Shown piece by piece: positions 1 to 10,317 of a DNA stretch of 64,000 bases; positions within the stretch are counted from its first letter, which is position 1; the number at the start of each line of letters is the position of its first letter. The stretch comes from Erodium maritimum (taxonomy: Eukaryota > Streptophyta > Magnoliopsida > Geraniales > Geraniaceae). The notes below the pieces were generated by a model that searched no databases, was not told the origin of the DNA, and saw nothing but the letters and a program-made list of their open reading frames with translations. The stretch covers positions 47,137,039-47,201,038 of the forward strand of contig OY997590.1 in NCBI GenBank assembly GCA_963921825.1, in the 5' to 3' direction. The position numbers were made by a program, and so were the translations under genes.

Positions 1-108
1 GACCCCTGAACGAGCACTCACTAGACCTAGTAAGAGAAACCACCGAAGAGGACCGGGGGAAAAGGTGCTGAATTCCTCAAACATGACACATCAATCAACA
101 GTCCATCC

Positions 109-3100
109 TTAGGCGCTCTTAGTCAGCGCAGCACCCGGCGACTCGACCCACTCGAGAAAGGTGAAAGAACGACCAGCCGCTCCCAAACTGAAAAAAGATC
201 TCTGCTGAACCCTAGCTAGAAGAATGCTTGGTTCAATAGCAGCAGACCCTGAGAAGACGCGGCGATTGAGCTCCAACCAAATTTGCCAAAGACACAGCAA
301 TCCAATACCAGTCCACTCAGACCTCAACCTACGCAAACCCAACAGAGAGGTCCAGGACTCAAGAAACAGAGCCGGCGACTGCGGAGAAATGCCCACCACT
401 CCCCACCATCCCAAGATCAGAGACCAGACCCTCCAGGTCCAAGAGCAAGCGATAAACAAGTGCCTAGAGTCCTCCCCACCTGAACCACACAACATACACC
501 TCCAACGGGCTAACGGAATCGACACACCCCTATCCACCAAGTAGGAAATAGTGGGAACCCCGCCATGAGCAAACAACCAAGAAAATAAATGGATCTTGGG
601 AGGAACATGGGCTGATCAGATCACAGAAGCCCAAGGAGTAACCTCATAATCCACCCAACCTGCAATAACCTGAAAAGCTCTAGCTGTCGAGAACCCTTTC
701 GGATCCCAAGACCAGACCAGCGAATCTGGGCGCTCACGTACTAAACGAACACCAACCAGACGGACCCTTATCTCCTCCAACTCCTCGACATCGCGAACCC
801 GGAGATCCCTATCAAACAAAAAAGCCCAGTCCCCATCCACATAAAACTCTGCAACTGACCCATGATGGCCTGCCACCAACCTATAAAGCCGGGGAAAACG
901 AGTCGCCATAGCTGTATCAAAAAGCCACGGGTCCTCCCAAAAACGAATCGTTGTGCCAGAACCGAGCACCCATGTCAAAGTATCGGGACTAAACACTCTA
1001 GCAAACCCAGGGTCCCGATCCAAACGAACCACATGTCGGATGAAGAAAGAGGACACCCTTAGGGGAATAGTGAGCGATCCCAAGTCCCACTCGGTCTCCC
1101 TCCACCCGAAACAAGCGCAAAGGACACGCCTCCAGAAGGCAGCCCCCTCTACAGCAAAGCGCCACCACCATTTCAGGAGAAGAATGGTGTTTACCTCCGA
1201 AAGAGATCGAACACCTAGTCCTCCTGTGTCCTTGGACCTGCAAACCACCTCCCACGGAACCTTAGAAAGACACCTCCTCTCACGGCCTAAACACCAAAGG
1301 AACCTCATCTGAAATCTCTCTAGCAGCCGAACCTCCTTCTTAGGGGCCCGAAACAAGGACATGAAAAAGACCGACAAGCTAGCCAGGGTCGCCCTGATGA
1401 TCGTGTGGCGACCACCCAAAGAGAGAAAACGGGTCCGCCAAACCGCAAGCCTCTCTCTGAACCTATCCACCACTGGTCCTAAAACGAAGCGAGTCGAGGA
1501 TTGCCTCCCAGAGGGAACCCAAGGTAAGTGAAAGGGAGAGTGCCAAAAGAACACCGCATTGCTTCCGCAAGAGTCGTACACAATTGATCATCTACATCAA
1601 AAGAAACCAGAGACGACTTGGTGAAGCTGATCCGCAGACCAGACACCAACTCAAAAGTGTGGAGAATAAACCTAACAGCACGAAACTGATCCACCCCTGC
1701 CTCAAGGAACAATAAAGTGTCATCCGCAAACTGCAGGTGAGAAACCCTAATGAGCCAACCCTAATGCCACCGTACAAACCCTGCCTGATACCGAGCTCAA
1801 ATATCTGGTGAAAACCCTCAGCAGCAATCAGAAAAAGATAAGGCCACATCGAACACCCCTGTCTGGCTCCCTGTAAGACCTTAAACTGCTAAGATGTGGG
1901 CCCATTAATCAGCACGGAAGAGAAACCCCGAAGACACGAGGAGACCCACATAATCCACTTCCCACCAAAACCCATACTCATAAGAACATGAAGCAAGTAA
2001 GACCAATCAACCTTATCAAACGCCTTCTCGAAATCCAACTTCACCAAAGCGGCTGGCTGGTGGGAACGACGCACATGTCCAAGAACCTCCATAGCGACAA
2101 GGACAGTGTCTGATAACTGCCTCCCCTGCACACACGCGGACTGAGTAGAGCTGATAAGGTCTCCAATCACCCTCTTCAACCACATCGACAAAATCTTAGC
2201 CAGAATCTTGTACGAGGCTGTCGTAAGAATAATAGGAAGAAACTCCGAGAAGGAACGAGGAGAAGGGACCTTCGGGATGAGAACAATAAAGATCGAGTTC
2301 ACCCCACGACTAAGCTGAAACGAGGCATGAAAGAAATGCAGAAAACACAAGAAGTTGGCTCGAATGATTGGCCAAGCTACTCGGAAGAAGACCAGATTGA
2401 AACCATCTGGCCCAGGGGCCTTGTCCCCAGAACAAGCAGACAGGGCCTCCAAAACCTCAGCCTCAGTAAAAGGAGACTCCAACATACATGAGTCCTCAAC
2501 GCTTAACCTGGAAAAAGGCAAAGCGAATAAGGCGTGACGGGTCGACTGGTCAGAGAAGAAACGAGCCTCAAAGTGAGCGACGGCCTGAGCCTTGACCCCT
2601 GCAAGATCTGAAAACTCCGTACCGTTCTCTATCACCGAGAAGATCTGGTTCCGAGCACGATGGGACTGAGCAACCCGATGAAAGTATGCTGAATTACAAT
2701 CCCCTTCCTTGCCCCACTTGACTCTTGCATTCTGCCTCCACAAGCTAGATCTCTGACCTGCCTTAGTGGCTAACTAGGAGGTGCAAAAAGCTCTCTCAGT
2801 CAGCTCTTCCTCCGATAAAGGCCTAATGTAAACCAGGACATCAAAAGCATCAATACGCACCTCCAACTCTGATATACAAGTGTCTAGTTGCCCAAAAACT
2901 GTCTGATTCCAGTCTCGCAGATCACCCCTCAAGGTTCTCAAATTGGTCCACCAAATGAACTCCGGATCTCCATGAACCACATAAGAGGACCAACGTTCAC
3001 TCACAAAAGTGAGGAACTCGTCGTGCTCTACCCAAGCATCGATGAAACGAAAAGGCCTAGGCCCCCAGTCGACCCTCTCAGCAGACAACAGGATCGGACA

Positions 3101-3768
3101 ATGATCAGAGAGGGAACGGGTGAGTCCTTTCTGAACAGGTCAAGAAAACATGCATAATAGGTCGGGAAACAGGAGAAACCTGTCAATACGACTACACCTA
3201 GAAGCGGGACCAAACCAAGTAAACCGCCTATTGGCTAGAGGGAGATCGAGTAACCCAACTGTCGAGATAAAGTCGCAAAACTCAGATCTGTCACCATGCA
3301 GAAGCCCCCTAGAGGAGATCTCCTCCTGAGAACAAACCGTGTTGAAGTCCCCCGCGATAAGCAACACAGGCCCAACACCATCAACAACAGAATGGAGAGA
3401 AGTCCAAAGGTCTCTTCTCGCCACAATAGAGGTAGGAGCATACACATTCAGGACTGTCAAAGGAGTTCCCGTAGGCAGATGAACTCCAGACCAGACCAAA
3501 ACGTTAGGTAAGGGATAAACCTGACTCACCTGATACACTCTGCTATTCCAGATAGAAAGAAGACCCTTGACAAACCAGAGGAAGGAATAAAAGAATGGGT
3601 GAAATCTGCTCCCAAACCACACGAGCGAGCAATACTAAGGCTAATGTCTAACAACTTCGTCTCCTGAATCATGACAAAGTCAGCCCGATGAGCTCGGACA
3701 AGAGAGTCCAATAAATTCCTCTTCGAAGATGAGCCTAGACCCCGAGCATTCCAAGAGAGTAAAATCAT
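109..3768 (-). pseudogene. LINE ORF2: APE endonuclease, reverse transcriptase and zf-RVT, broken
   Basis: The start is the ATG at 3768-3766, which opens directly into the apurinic-endonuclease-type N-terminus (SWNARGLG, then IQETKL). Endonuclease sequence continues to about 3140 with a frame change near 3600. Reverse transcriptase fills about 2743-1479. It shows KAPGPDGFN, LIPKV, QSACVQGRQ and LDFEKAFDKV, then after an in-frame TAG near 1888 the GARQGCSM turn and the catalytic QFADDTLLF near 1730-1700. A further frame change leads into 1581-616. The C-terminal zf-RVT-like module (576-109) has a W-x-C-x2-C core and a later H-x4-C. ORF2 products nick DNA and reverse-transcribe LINE RNA in the nucleus. 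The FADD motif survives, but the interruptions rule out a full-length product. Confidence 0.85.
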
Positions 3769-3925
3769 GGAGTCACCGAGGAGTTAGCAACCCCGCTACT
3801 ATAAGTATGGCTAAGCACCGCCTCAACCTTCCGAAAACCCACCTCAGCTGAACCCTTGTAGCAGACCCCCATACTCTCAGCGAACCGCGCCATTGTGTGG
3901 GTGATATTACGCCAAAGTTGATCTA
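3765..3925 (-). pseudogene. LINE ORF1, C-terminal fragment
   Basis: About 50 codons are open on the minus strand, ending in TGA at 3767-3765. The stop overlaps the ATG of ORF2 (3768-3766) in an ATGA arrangement, which fits ORF1 to ORF2 termination-reinitiation. No domain is recognisable in so short a piece. Its assignment rests on its position directly upstream of, and overlapping, the endonuclease start. The fragment begins where LINE similarity ends. Confidence 0.6.
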
Positions 3926-4869
3926 AATATGGAACATTGCTCACATGTTGTTATATCTAAGTTGGAAATATTTGTCCCAAGCAAGATGTTATTCGAGATG
4001 TCATCTCAGATCTTGTGCGTGTCCGGTAACAATGATAGAAAAGATATCATCCACGATTTCAACAGACATCTTGTGTGTATTTGTGCGTATCCGGTGGAAC
4101 ATATTTTTTTTTAGTTAGAAGATACTTCTCTAATAGATATATATTCTATTGGGGAAAGAGTCTAATACAAACAAACAAACAAAGGGATTATTCGAGCTAT
4201 AAAACTCCAAGTAACTCTGATATCTCAGTTCGGATCATCAGTCATATTCTCCGAACATTGTAAGTCATATATGACCATTTGTCGCCCAAGAGGACTATTA
4301 GTTCATTGTTCTTTGTTTATAATTTAAGGTTTCCTAAGCTTGTTGGACTAGCACGTTAGGAGAGTGAATGAATTAAGCAAGGAAGAACGTTAGTGTACTC
4401 AAACTACTATTCGTAACTGAATGAGTATTGAAGCTATGTTTGCGAGATTGAAGTGTCACAACCAACCTTTGATGACCTTAAGACTAATCTGAAACTGAAG
4501 GACACGTAAAGTGGAATCAAGAGTGACTCTTAGATTCAGGGAGACCCTGAGATATGTTCTCACGCTAATAATAACATAGGTTTGATCTGGAGGATCATAA
4601 CTTGTATGTTGATTGATTACATATAGTGAAACTTTTCCACTAGTAAAGTGCACCCAGATGCAGGTGATGACGCATCGAATTGGGTAACCATCTTGTGTGT
4701 CTTTGTGTGCTTGATTATTATTATAAGTGTTTCCATTCAGTTTGACAACAAGATATCAGTCAACAATTGTAAGACATCTTGCTACTACACCCAACTAGAA
4801 TTACAACAAGGCAGCATAAGTATTGTTGGACTTGATTTTTTTTCGAAATTATTATTTATTTAGGCTATA
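3926..4869. other. Unassigned intergenic DNA
   Basis: No convincing gene. A short phrase resembling TCTTGTGTGT-TTTGTG recurs near 4010, 4070 and 4692, each followed by GT-rich sequence. This suggests decayed repeats, perhaps LTR leader sequence, but no termini or coding domain can be identified. Confidence 0.4.
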
Positions 4870-5096
4870 ATTTAAAGCCCGGATCGACGCCCGTTGGGCC
4901 GGTCAAATCGGTTAAAAACTAAAACCGATGGTTAGTTTAACCGACCCGTTTCTGGTATTACCGTCGGATTTCTATGCCAACTACAATGGGGCAGCCTCCA
5001 TCATCGGGAGTACCGGTTCCGGTTGTCAGAGAGGCCGCATTTCCTAGTTTACCTACCGTGCCCACCCCTAGTTCATATAGTGTGTTGTTCACCGAA
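4870..5096 (-). mobile_element. hAT-like transposon terminus fragment
   Basis: The minus strand begins near 5093 with CTAGGGGTGGGCACGG, the style of terminus seen in plant hAT elements. Behind it are many CCGGT/ACCGG-type short motifs (about 4880-5035), like the subterminal transposase-binding repeats of Ac-like hATs. I could not find the opposite terminus or an 8-bp duplication, so this is a fragment or a diverged non-autonomous copy. Confidence 0.3.
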
Positions 5097-5929
5097 CCTT
5101 CGTGTGTCTGGTAGTACATGACCCTTGTCGCAAGGAGCTCGTGCAAGAATCATGGCCTTCACATTCAGCGAGTCCTCGACATATTCCGCTCAAAGTCAAG
5201 AATAATTAATCGTCGATCCTATGGTGTGGCGACATGTGGCATGATATAATTAGCACAACAACATTTTCCATATAAAATCGGTATTCTTTAACCCTTTTCA
5301 ACACAATTTGTCTAACTCTTTTTCCTTGTTAACCCATTTTTCATTTTCCACCCTCTCCAACATATTATTTCTAACTGAGGATGAAATGGTTGACGCTTAA
5401 ACGGATGAGTTTGGGGGATCCATTTACACGTATCCTAGAAGAAATGATGGAGAAAAGGTATAACTAACGGTTGAAGCAAGGTTACAATATAGAACAATGT
5501 CTATGAGAGTGCGGAGCACAAAAATTTCATAGACCAAAATCGCGAGAAGGACATGAATGCCTCATGGATGATTACTTCTCCACCTCACTAGGGTACAACC
5601 AAAAGCAATCATGTCTTCGATTCCGGATGTCGAATGCAGTTTTCGTTCATGTCATGGGTGCTTTGAGTGAGCGCTTGATGAGGTCCTATCTTTATGTGTT
5701 ATTCAATGACACTTGCCCACATTTTTAGCTATTTTTGTCCTCATTTAGTATAAATTACACATCTTTTTCTCTCTATTTTGTTTTCGTCTTTCTGCTATGT
5801 GAGTTCCTCTTTCGCATGTACCTCGAGGATCTAAAGTATAGGAAGCTGATCTATGACCTCTGGAAGCCGAGTCAAGCCAACATCGAAGCAAGCTATTGTA
5901 GAATGAATTTTTTGTAGAGTTACACGCGG
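5097..5929. other. Unassigned DNA, no gene supported
   Basis: Only short open frames occur, such as about 60 codons at 5735-5917, and none shows a recognisable domain. I see no RNA gene or repeat termini. Confidence 0.4.
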
Positions 5930-6182
5930 TTTAGAATCAGCCTCCACGCCGTGTAGGAATGGACACGTGGCAGCATCCTGACGAAGGATGTACTAAGGAC
6001 GTCGTGCACCCCGTTCGTCACGTTGTGAAGCCCTTATTTTCCCTTCACAACGTGACCACGTTTTCCAACCACGCTGTGAAGAGCTTTATGTCGTGTAATT
6101 ATTACCCTTACTCCAATTAATTTCTCACACTCTATACGACGTGAAGGTATACTTACACGCCATGAAGGGGATCAGTTGGGCC
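5930..6182 (+). promoter_or_regulatory. CACGnnGTGAAG motif cluster ending at a TATA-like box
   Basis: About seven variants of an E-box-like phrase (CACGCCGTGTAG, CACGTTGTGAAG, TTCACAACGTG, CACGCTGTGAAG, CGACGTGAAGG, CACGCCATGAAG) lie in 250 bp. They are followed by TATAAATA at 6183, where the MULE foldback inserted. Rejoining the two sides of the insertion gives a TATAAATAAAG box. This may be an old promoter or LTR U3. No transcript evidence is available. Confidence 0.3.
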
Positions 6183-6191
6183 TATAAATAA

Positions 6192-8386
6192 GGGTTATTT
6201 ACGATAAGGTACCCTAATGTTTCATCCACGAACGATAAGGTACCCTTATGAATTTTTTGTCCGATAAGGTACCCAAATGATTCGTCCACGAACGATTTGG
6301 GTTAATGCTGTTAAAAACTAACAGAATTATGTAGAATGACTATTTTGCCCTTTGACATTTTAGTTGACTTTTGACTTAAGAGTGAAAAGACAATTATACC
6401 CTCAGTTATTATTTTTCTTTAATTTATATTTTCTAATTATTTGTAATTTTAAAAATAAAATAAATAAATTATATATTTTTTTTAAAGTTATATTTTTTAA
6501 AAACTGAATTTGGTTTTTATTTTCAAAAATCAGTTTTATTTTTTTTTTAAATCATATTTTTATATTTAAAAATCAGTTTTTATTTTTTTAATAATTAGTT
6601 TTTTTTATATTAAAAAATCATATTTATATTTAAAAGTCATTTTTTTTTCATTCAGTTTCTATTTTCAAAATCAGTTTTATTTTTTTATTTAAATTTTTAA
6701 ATTTTTAATTTTTTTAGTATTTTCTATTTTATTGTTTTTAATATTTTAATATTTTATTTTATTATTTTTATTTATTTTAATTTTTAATTTTAATTATTTT
6801 AATATTTTATTTTATTATTTTTATTATTTTAATATTTTTAATTTTTTAATATTTTTATAATTTTAAACTTTTTTTATTATTATTTTAAAATCTTTAATTT
6901 TTAAATTTTAAAAAAATTAATTTATTTATTTATTAGTATTATATATTCATTGTATTATATAATTAAGGGAAAATTTCATTTTACCACCCTGTCAAACATT
7001 TAACTTCACTTTACTACCCTGACATAAATTTTTTTCACTTTCATACCCTAAGCAAACATTTAACTTCACTTTACTACCCAGCTGGGTAAAATGTCCAAAA
7101 TACCCCTAACTATTACTCAAATTTTCATCTCTTGCCATTGCCTCAGAATTTGAAAAGAGGTGAAATGACAATAATACCCTTCATTGTTTAGGGTGTTAAA
7201 CTGAAAATTTCAATAATTTTAAAACAAAATCAGTTTTTTTTATAAATTCATTTTTTAAATTTCAAAAAATCAGATTTTAATTTTAAAAATACATAAAATC
7301 ATTTTTTTTATATAAAAATCATTTTTTTAATTAACAGTTTTATTTTTTAAAAAAATTAATTTTTTTATTTAAAAAAAAAACTGGAGCTCGACTGCGTCTT
7401 CTCCGGCCACCCAGCTCCGCCGGCGTCGTCCCCGAGCCCTCCCACTTCGCCGGCGTCGTCCCCGGCGTGCTTCAGATCTGGTTTGGGAACCAGATCTGAA
7501 CTGGTTCAAATCTGAACCAGTTCAAATCTGGTTCGCGAACCAAATCTGAAGCACGCCGGGGACGACGGGGACGACGCCGGAGAAGTGGGAGGGCTCGGGG
7601 ACGACGCCGGCGGAGCTGGGTGGGGTCGGGGATGACGCCGGCGGAGCTGGGTGGCCGGAGAAGACGGCCGGAGAAGACGCAGTCGAGCTCCAGTTTTTTT
7701 TTTTTTAATAAAAATGATTTTTTTATATAAAAAACTGTTTTTAATAAAAAAATGATTTTTATAAAAAAATAAAACTGTTTATTAAAAAAATGATTTTTTA
7801 TGTATTTTTAAAATTAAAATCTCATTTTTTGAAATTAAAAATTGAATTTATAAAAAAACTGATTTTGTTTTAAAATTATTGAAATTTTCAGTTTAACACC
7901 CTAAACAATGAAGGGTATTATTGTCATTTCACCTCTTTTCAAATTCTGAGGCAATGGCAAGAGATGAAAATTTGAGTAATAGTTAGGGGTATTTTGGACA
8001 TTTTACCCGGCTGGGTAGTAAAGTGAAGTTAAATGTTTGCTTAGGGTATGAAAGTGAAAAAAATTTATGCCAGGGTAGTAAAGTGAAGTTAAATGTTTGA
8101 CAGGGTGGTAAAATGAAATTTTCCCTATAATTAAGGGTATAATGGTAATTTTGTCTATTAAATTTATAAGCTTAAAATAAGAAAGGGTAAAATCGTCATT
8201 TCACACCCCACTTAACTGCACATGTCTGATTTGGAGGAATATTTCGTTAGTTTTCTAACGGAATATGCCAATTTTAACCAAATCGTTCGTGGACGAATCA
8301 TTTGGGTACCTTATCGGATAAAAAATTCATAAGGTTACCTTATCGTTCGTGGACGAAACATTAGGGTACCTAATCGTAAATAACCC
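6192..8386. mobile_element. MULE-type foldback element with 9-bp TSD (outer)
   Basis: The left end (GGGTTATTTACGAT) is matched in reverse by the right end (ATCGTAAATAACCC). The element is flanked on both sides by the perfect 9-bp direct repeat TATAAATAA (6183-6191 and 8387-8395). A 9-bp duplication with G-starting inverted repeats is the signature of Mutator-like elements. Each terminal repeat carries about three copies of the phrase CGATAAGGTACCC alternating with CCACGAACGAT. No transposase is encoded, so it is non-autonomous. The interior 6400-6960 is almost pure A/T, and a second foldback is inserted at 6967. Confidence 0.85.
6967..8125. mobile_element. MULE-type foldback nested inside the first (9-bp TSD)
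   Basis: The ends GGGAAAATTTCATTTTACC and its complement at 8107-8125 bound an element of 1159 bp. It is flanked by the 9-bp repeat TATAATTAA (6958-6966 and 8126-8134). The two arms are nearly complementary over their whole length and meet near 7520-7550, so a transcript would fold into one long hairpin. The arms are A/T-rich; the central 7381-7694 is G/C-rich. It encodes no transposase and is a non-autonomous MULE. Confidence 0.87.
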
Positions 8387-8395
8387 TATAAATAA

Positions 8396-8820
8396 AGAAC
8401 ATGAGCTTGGGAGTTTGAGAGCTTCCGCACATCCTTGATAGCATCGGAGGGAAGGTAAAAAATACCAAAACCTACTACACCCAAGTCGGGGAGGAGGTCG
8501 AACAAACAAGGAAACCATCTAACCTAATTCTCACTGAGAAGAATTGCAAAGACAACTAGTATTAGGTGAACAAAAAGGTAAAAAAATTCAAGGTCACTGG
8601 GTGCAAATTGCAGACGTGTACTAAAGTAGGAGGAGTGATGATCAAATCACGGCCAAAGCAAATTTTGGTTACAAAAACGAGGAGAAAGATGAGTTTGCTT
8701 TGAAGCATGTTTGGAAGACCTCGACCCTCAATGTGAAGTAGACCTCGGCCCGCAACTCGAACTCGATGTAGAAAGTGAAGCAATCAAGCATGCAACTTTG
8801 GGAAAAAATTGCACCTACAC
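8396..8820. other. Unassigned DNA downstream of the MULE foldback
   Basis: Multiple stops occur in all frames. The part from 8561 may belong to the decayed gene pieces that follow, but I see no motif to prove it. Confidence 0.3.
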
Positions 8821-9139
8821 ATTGACTGAAAGAATTGAGCACGAGTTGACCTCATTGGTATGTAGCAACATTTAATAGGACTAAAAAAAAGAGAGAAGGC
8901 TAAAGGCAAAGAGCAACATACTGAAAAGAAAGACATCGGTGAATCCGACACAGCTAAGTTTTTGAGTGTTCACGCGACGGAGATACGCCTCAATATTGAG
9001 TGCGAACAATCGATCATTGGTATATATCTTGATTCATACGCAACAATCAATAACCAGGACACCTCGATGATGAGCCCTACAAAATTGGATGCTCGAACCG
9101 TGCTTTTATAGAGCATCACAAAACAATTGGGACAACTTT
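8821..9139 (+). pseudogene. Fragment of a NAM-associated/Myb-like protein, C-terminal part
   Basis: From 8881 a frame with a Lys-rich stretch (REKAKGKE) leads to a charged segment and then DTSMMSPTKL, before a TAG near 9109. This layout (basic KGK linker, charged helix, a D-T-S-x-M-S-P tail) is typical of the plant NAM-associated C-terminal region found in many transposon-like Myb/SANT genes. It is an inference from pattern only. The piece lies upstream of a separate N-terminal-like fragment, so the gene is rearranged or there are two copies. Confidence 0.35.
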
Positions 9140-9412
9140 AAATTTGTTTCACATTTTTAATAAATGTTCTTTTCGTTTATTACTTTTTTATCCTCCGTGT
9201 GTATATTTTCCAACAATTTCATGAATGAAGGATCGACTTCTCATTTCAAGTCTTTTTCATGTTTTTCGAGTAATAGTACCTACACTGTCGCCGTTAGCAT
9301 GCCGCTTTGTTGCTGCAACCGACCCCTATATCTCTATAAAGTGTCACTTTCATCCACATCTACTCTCTCAATCCTCTCCTCCTCTATTCACTTGTTCTAC
9401 TCTTTTTTCTGC
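9140..9412. other. Unassigned spacer between pseudogene pieces
   Basis: A/T- and pyrimidine-rich sequence. The open frames here have no domain and a composition that looks non-coding. Confidence 0.3.
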
Positions 9413-9774
9413 AACAATTGGCTTTTCCGCCTGGTAGCCCCCTGTGGTCTGCTGAGAAAGAAATGCACCTCATGATCATGTGGATAGAAAATGTCGATGT
9501 CGGGGGCAAATATTAGGAGAAACTTTTCATCCATATCATACTCGAGGGAGACCGCGCTTTTCCTGAACGGACGCAGAAACAAGTGAACGATCATTGGGGC
9601 AAGAACAGCTAGAAGTGCATGCACTACGACGAGATCTACCTGGACCATGTCAAATATCGGCAAGGATCAAACGATGAGAAAGTCATAAGTGTGACGGAGC
9701 ACCATAACAAACTCAAATACGAGAATTTCATTAAACATGGTTGAGGGAACTTCCTCAAAGATGAACCGAAATGA
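9413..9774 (+). pseudogene. Fragment of a NAM-associated/Myb-like (SANT) protein, N-terminal part
   Basis: One frame reads WSAEKEMHL, then WIENVDVG, then PERTQKQVNDHWGK, then NFLKDEPK. Spacing of the tryptophans and the R-x4-V-x2-W helix matches the plant trihelix/SANT domain plus the NAM-associated K-x2-PKW motif. The final W codon of that motif is a TGA (9772-9774), and the frame is also broken by two TAG codons and another TGA. It is clearly a pseudogene. Such genes occur both as host genes and as the DNA-binding partner in PIF/Harbinger elements; which one this was cannot be told. Confidence 0.4.
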
Positions 9775-10317
9775 CATCTCTATATTGACGGGATTTGAAG
9801 AGTTGCACTATCTTATGTTTAAATGTCGTCATCCCTTGTTCGGGATAAAATTCATAATTTTTTGGAGGTATTTCTGGAAACTATTAAATTTGTAAAACAA
9901 CTAACTACTAGCTGATAGTTTAGCGTAGCAGAGCTAATAATAACAACTAGTGATAAATGAAAGAGAGTGAAAAATGCAACTATCCATTAACTATGATCAC
10001 TAACTAACGATTCTCGGATCACTGACTAATGATTTATCACTGTGGATACCCTTCCGAATATAAAATGATAAAAGATTGCCCGGAGAATAATTTCATATCA
10101 AACAGCTGATCAAATGAGTTGTAAATCTTTACACACTTAGAGAAAAAATTGAAAATACAAATACACTGAAGGGGATGAGAATGGCTTTGTTTCCCATTTC
10201 CCTGTATATCACACTCGAACAAAAAAGAAGGAAAGGAATTATGTAGCATTCACCGTCAATTAATCGGAATGGTATTGGGAGAAGAGGATGAAAAAATGTT
10301 TGTTAAACTTGCACCTG
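9775..10317. other. 3' flank of the PUB gene
   Basis: It contains the presumed 3' UTR of the minus-strand PUB gene (just left of 10318) and A/T-rich sequence with no further gene. Near 9900-10040 a CTAACTA/GATNACTAA phrase recurs irregularly. Confidence 0.4.

Larger units (their letters stand above)
1..3925 (-). mobile_element. 5'-truncated L1-like LINE retrotransposon
   Basis: Read on the minus strand, this segment gives the end of ORF1, then ORF2 with endonuclease, reverse transcriptase and a C-terminal zinc-binding RVT-associated domain, the usual order in plant L1-type LINEs. Similarity stops at about 3925, inside ORF1, which is the expected result of incomplete target-primed reverse transcription. 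The 3' end runs to or past the left edge of the window, so no poly-A tail or target duplication can be checked. Several stops and frame changes show it is an old inactive copy. Confidence 0.85.

Noticed and set aside
6400..6960. Possible origin or matrix-attachment region in the extreme A/T stretch.
   Set aside because: The sequence is low-complexity interior of a MULE foldback and no specific motif can be tested.
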